From: an uncultured Selenomonadaceae bacterium
GTDB taxonomy: Bacteria; Bacillota; Negativicutes; Selenomonadales; Selenomonadaceae
Length of the DNA: 8,439 bases
Direction of reading: 5' to 3'
Assembly: GCA_945637225.1 (NCBI GenBank)
Contig: CALZDE010000082.1
Span: 1-8,439 of the forward strand
Position 1 is the first letter of the stretch; each line of letters starts with the position of its first letter. The notes beneath the pieces are model-generated. The model searched no databases, was not told where the DNA came from, and worked only from the letters and a program-made list of their open reading frames with translations. Position numbers and translations under genes: made by a program. Below, piece after piece: positions 5,668 to 8,439 of the stretch.

Positions 5668-6657
5668 ATGAGAGGGAAGATTTTAAATTTACTTCGTAGC
5701 GCCGGAGAAAAATTTATATCTGGCGAAGAAATTGCCAATACCCTGGGGGTCAGCAGAACCGCTATATGGAAACATATCAAGGATTTGCGAAATGCTGGCT
5801 ATGACATAGAAAGTCAGTCCCGTAATGGCTATCGTATTGCCTCGGTTCCAGACAGGCTTTTGGCAGATGAAATAAAAAATAATTTATCTGCTAATATAGT
5901 AGGAACTGAAATTTATAGCTTTGACAAGGTGGATTCCACCAATGAGAAGGCAAAGGAAATGGCGCGCAAGGAAAATATTCCTGATGGCACTGTACTCGTA
6001 GCAGAGGAACAGACCGGTGGCAAGGGGAGACTGCAGAGAAGCTTCTTTTCACCGCCCGATAAGGGAATATGGTTTTCCGTAGTTTTAAGACCTGACTTTT
6101 TGCCACAGGAAGCACCAAAATGCACTCTTATGGCGGCAGTAGCAGTAGCGGCGGCTATGAGGGAAAGTGGTGTGGAATGTGGTATCAAATGGCCTAATGA
6201 CATTCTCGACACAGGACATGATAACCGTAAATTAACAGGAATACTCACAGAAATGAGTGCAGAAATTGACAGGATTAATTATGTGGTTATCGGCATAGGC
6301 ATTAATGTGAATATTTCTTTGGAGGAATTTCCAGAGGATCTCAGGGAAAAGGCTGGCTCAATGCTTATTGCCAAGGGTGAAAAGACTTTGAGAGTACCTT
6401 TCCTGCAAAATATTCTCCGCCACCTCGACAGATTGTACCTGACCGTCAAGGAAAAGGGCTTTGCACCGATAATGGAGGAATGGCGAAAATACTCTATTAC
6501 CTTAGGGCAGGAAATAAATGTCATTGGCGTGACTACGAATGAGGTTTATAGCGGAAAGGCAATAGATATTGATAATGATGGTGCGCTCATGGTACAGGTC
6601 GGAGAAGAAATTCGCAAGGTAGTAGCTGGCGATGTGTCCATCAGACCTAAAAAGTAA
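5668..6657 (+). CDS. birA: Bifunctional biotin-protein ligase / biotin repressor BirA
   Basis: 329 aa. It attaches biotin, via biotinyl-AMP, to the lysine of biotin-dependent carboxylase carriers, and as a two-domain BirA it can also repress biotin genes. The N-terminal winged helix (1-58) has a helix-turn-helix ISGEEIANTLGVSRTAIWKHI (17-37) and a wing ending NGYRI. The catalytic domain shows DSTN (89-92), the biotinyl-AMP loop QTGGKGR (115-121; Lys119 stands where Escherichia coli has Arg116), KWPND (174-178), KLTGIL (188-193) and GIGINVN (209-215). A C-terminal SH3-like domain (about 278-325) completes it. The frame extends 18 residues further upstream to ATG 5614, but those residues do not resemble BirA and would be encoded across the hairpin. 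It lies between ftsH and coaX, and no biotin operator is visible nearby. Its own targets are presumably elsewhere. Confidence 0.95.
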   Translation: MRGKILNLLRSAGEKFISGEEIANTLGVSRTAIWKHIKDLRNAGYDIESQSRNGYRIASVPDRLLADEIKNNLSANIVGTEIYSFDKVDSTNEKAKEMARKENIPDGTVLVAEEQTGGKGRLQRSFFSPPDKGIWFSVVLRPDFLPQEAPKCTLMAAVAVAAAMRESGVECGIKWPNDILDTGHDNRKLTGILTEMSAEIDRINYVVIGIGINVNISLEEFPEDLREKAGSMLIAKGEKTLRVPFLQNILRHLDRLYLTVKEKGFAPIMEEWRKYSITLGQEINVIGVTTNEVYSGKAIDIDNDGALMVQVGEEIRKVVAGDVSIRPKK

Positions 6658-6677
6658 TTATTAAGGAGAAAAAAGCG

Positions 6678-7451
6678 ATGCTTTTAGTTGTAGATATAGG
6701 AAATAGCAACATTGTTTTGGGTACATACGAGGGAAAGAAGCTCCTTCGTCATTGGCGTGTTTCTACTGACCGCTCCCGTACAGGTGACGAGTATGCCATG
6801 ATAATGAGAAATCTTTTTGATTATTATGGTATTAAGATGACTGATATCCATGCAATTATCATTTCTTCTGTTGTACCGCCTCTGGTAGTACCTATGGAAA
6901 AGATGTGCGAGCGTTATTTCAGGATTAAGCCTCTTATCGTAGGCCCTGGGATAAAGACAGGTATCCGCCTGCGTTATGAAAATCCCCGTTCTATCGGTGC
7001 TGACCGTATCGTTAATGTTGTCGGTGCTTATGAGGAATATGGCGGAAACCTCATTGTAATTGATATTGGTACTGCTACTACATTTGATGTGGTGGATGAA
7101 AACGGTGATTTCTTAGGCGGTGCTATTTCTCCTGGTCTTGGTACTGAAGCAGAGGCTCTTTTCCAGAGAGCGGCAAAACTGCCACGTATTGAGCTGGTTA
7201 CTCCGAAGAATGTAATTTGCCGTAATACCATAAGCGGTATGCAGGCTGGTCTTATCTTTGGCTTTGTCGGTCAGATTGATGAAGTTGTCCGCCGTATCAA
7301 GGAAGAAATGGGCCGTGATATGACCGTAGTAGCTACAGGCGGTTACGCTAAAATGATAGCGAAGGAAAGCCGTACCATTGAGAAGGTTGACCATTTCCTG
7401 ACCCTCACTGGTCTGCGTGTTCTCTACGAAAGGAATTCTGAAAATGGCTGA
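6678..7451 (+). CDS. coaX: Type III pantothenate kinase CoaX
   Basis: 257 aa, typical length. It phosphorylates pantothenate, the first step to coenzyme A. Type III enzymes belong to the ASKHA fold, need a monovalent cation and are not feedback-inhibited by coenzyme A; these properties are taken from the family. Visible: the phosphate motif DIGNSN (6-11), TDRSRTGDEY (30-39), the pantothenate-site GADRIVN (107-113) with the likely catalytic Asp109, DIGTATTFDVV (129-139), GGAISPGL (147-154), and ATGGYA (219-224) near the C-terminus. A good ribosome binding site (AAGGAG, 6663-6668) lies 9 bases before the ATG and 20 bases separate it from birA, so they are probably one operon. Its last 8 bases overlap dusB. 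Confidence 0.96.
   Translation: MLLVVDIGNSNIVLGTYEGKKLLRHWRVSTDRSRTGDEYAMIMRNLFDYYGIKMTDIHAIIISSVVPPLVVPMEKMCERYFRIKPLIVGPGIKTGIRLRYENPRSIGADRIVNVVGAYEEYGGNLIVIDIGTATTFDVVDENGDFLGGAISPGLGTEAEALFQRAAKLPRIELVTPKNVICRNTISGMQAGLIFGFVGQIDEVVRRIKEEMGRDMTVVATGGYAKMIAKESRTIEKVDHFLTLTGLRVLYERNSENG
7431..7434 (+). promoter_or_regulatory. Ribosome binding site of dusB inside coaX
   Basis: AGGA lies 9 bases before ATG 7444, within the coaX reading frame. The longest dusB frame opens at GTG 7417, upstream of this site and without one of its own. Confidence 0.65.
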
Positions 7452-8439
7452 GCTGGAAAGACCAATGCTGAATGGCAAACCGATGAGAATAGGCAATCTG
7501 AGCTTTGAAAATCCTGTGTTTCTTGCTCCAATGGCTGGTGTGACGGATATGGCATACCGCATTTTGGCAAGGGAAATGGGCTGTCCGCTTGTGTATTCTG
7601 AAATGGTCAGCGATAAGGGTATCAAGTACCGCAATGAGCATACCTTAAAAATGCTGGTAACAGACGAAAGAGAACGTCCAATGGCCATGCAGCTTTTTGG
7701 TGAGGATGCAGAAAATGTGGCTCGTGCGGCAGAATTTATAGAAAATCTTCATTGTGCTGATATTATAGATTTTAATATGGGGTGTCCTGCTCCAAAGGTA
7801 GTAAAAAATCATGAAGGTTCGGCACTTCTTTTGGACCCGGAGAAGGCATTTAAGATTTTGAAGGCTCTCAGGGGGGCGGTAAGCTGTCCCGTAACGGTAA
7901 AAATGCGCATTGGCTTTGATGATAAGCATATAAATATCATGGAAATGGCAAAATTAGCAGAGGAAGCAGGCATGGATGCTATTGCAATTCACGGCCGTAC
8001 CAGAGAGCAGTTTTATCGTGACCATGCCAACTGGGAAATCATCGGTGAAGTAAAGAAGACGCTTAATATACCTGTTATTGCTAATGGTGATGTCAGGAAT
8101 GTGAAGGATTTGCAGAAAATTATGGAAGTAACTGGCTGTGATGGTGTTATGGTAGGCAGAGCGGCTCAGGGCAATCCATGGATTTTCCGTCAGCTTACCG
8201 AGTATCTGAAAACAGGTGCAGTTCTCCCTGGCCCTACGATGGATGAAAGAAAAGAAATTGTCATGCGCCATCTGGATATGCTTTTAGAATTTAAGGGCGA
8301 TTATATCGGGCCTAGAGAAATGAGAAAGCATGCAACATGGTATACACATGGTATTCCAGGCAGTGCAGAACTCCGCCGTCAGTTTAATCAGGCAGAAAAA
8401 AGAGAAGACTTTTTACGGATTTTAGATACAATGAAGTGA
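7444..8439 (+). CDS. dusB: tRNA-dihydrouridine synthase (DusB family)
   Basis: 331 aa, complete, with its TGA as the last codon of the window. FMN enzyme that reduces particular uridines of tRNA to dihydrouridine with NADPH. The TIM-barrel domain shows LAPMAGVTDMAYR (27-39) for FMN, the active-site Cys114 in NMGCPAPKV (111-119), VKMRIGFD (152-159), IHGRTREQ (182-189), IANGDV (212-217) and VMVGRAAQGNPWIF (235-248). The helical C-terminal domain has REMRKHATWY.HGIPG (291-306). The overall pattern is the nifR3/DusB type. It overlaps coaX by 8 bases (ATGGCTGA holds both the start and the stop), and the ribosome binding site lies in coaX, so translation is probably coupled. In Bacillus a dus gene also lies downstream of coaX, but farther away. 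Starting at GTG 7417 would add nine residues with no family support. Which uridine it modifies cannot be told from sequence. Confidence 0.95.
   Translation: MAELERPMLNGKPMRIGNLSFENPVFLAPMAGVTDMAYRILAREMGCPLVYSEMVSDKGIKYRNEHTLKMLVTDERERPMAMQLFGEDAENVARAAEFIENLHCADIIDFNMGCPAPKVVKNHEGSALLLDPEKAFKILKALRGAVSCPVTVKMRIGFDDKHINIMEMAKLAEEAGMDAIAIHGRTREQFYRDHANWEIIGEVKKTLNIPVIANGDVRNVKDLQKIMEVTGCDGVMVGRAAQGNPWIFRQLTEYLKTGAVLPGPTMDERKEIVMRHLDMLLEFKGDYIGPREMRKHATWYTHGIPGSAELRRQFNQAEKREDFLRILDTMK

Noticed and set aside
5661..5699. Short out-of-frame ATG frame just before the birA start
   Set aside because: The ATG directly abuts the ribosome binding site with no spacing, and the 12-codon peptide shows nothing suggestive of a leader peptide.
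5433..5780. Minus-strand frame with a Ser-rich end
   Set aside because: The Ser run is simply the complement of the Asp/Glu-coding repeats in the ftsH tail, and the frame crosses the ftsH-birA junction without any family motif.
7113..7688. Long minus-strand open frame (191 codons) across coaX and dusB
   Set aside because: It lies fully antisense to two well-supported genes, has no recognisable domain and shows no convincing ribosome binding site. It is a shadow of codon use on the plus strand, as are the other minus-strand frames in the window.

Overview
The window is a gene-dense, entirely plus-strand stretch of a bacterial chromosome. It has eight complete protein genes, no RNA genes, no mobile elements and no CRISPR. 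Gene content and order point to a Firmicute: divIC, an S1-domain gene, tilS, hpt, ftsH, birA, coaX and dusB are a variant of the well-known divIC-yabR-(spoIIE)-tilS-hprT-ftsH-coaX...dus region of Bacillus. The absence of spoIIE between the S1 gene and tilS, the moderate GC content and the frequent CGT/CGC arginine codons make a Negativicutes-type anaerobe (Selenomonas/Megamonas-like) my best guess. That placement is inference and could not be tested here.

Region by region: (1) 19-495 encodes a small unrecognised protein built from two copies of a four-cysteine zinc-ribbon-like module. (2) 537-848 is a DivIC/FtsB-type division protein. (3) A near-consensus sigma-A promoter (857-885) drives a TTG-started S1 RNA-binding protein with a long disordered RGG tail (962-1468), followed by an intrinsic terminator (1473-1506). 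(4) tilS (from 1540) and hpt (2968-3519) are separated by 3 bases. (5) A second near-consensus promoter with an extended -10 (3532-3560) precedes ftsH, best started at TTG 3613, which ends in an unusual acidic tail. (6) A hairpin (5617-5643) separates ftsH from birA (from 5668), coaX (6678-7451) and dusB (7444-8439), the last two overlapping by 8 bases. The dusB stop codon is the last codon of the window.

The genes fall into related jobs: division (DivIC), RNA binding and tRNA modification (S1 protein, TilS lysidine synthesis, DusB dihydrouridine synthesis), purine salvage (Hpt), membrane protein quality control (FtsH) and cofactor metabolism (BirA for biotin, CoaX for pantothenate to coenzyme A). 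Several starts are placed downstream of the longest open frame because the Shine-Dalgarno sequence fits only the internal codon (divIC, tilS, ftsH, birA, dusB).

Most of the window is conserved housekeeping and I do not see a new multi-gene system. The items most worth following are the duplicated zinc-ribbon protein, the repeat-encoded acidic tail of FtsH, and the two terminator-like hairpins that sit just before tilS and birA with no promoter visible behind them.
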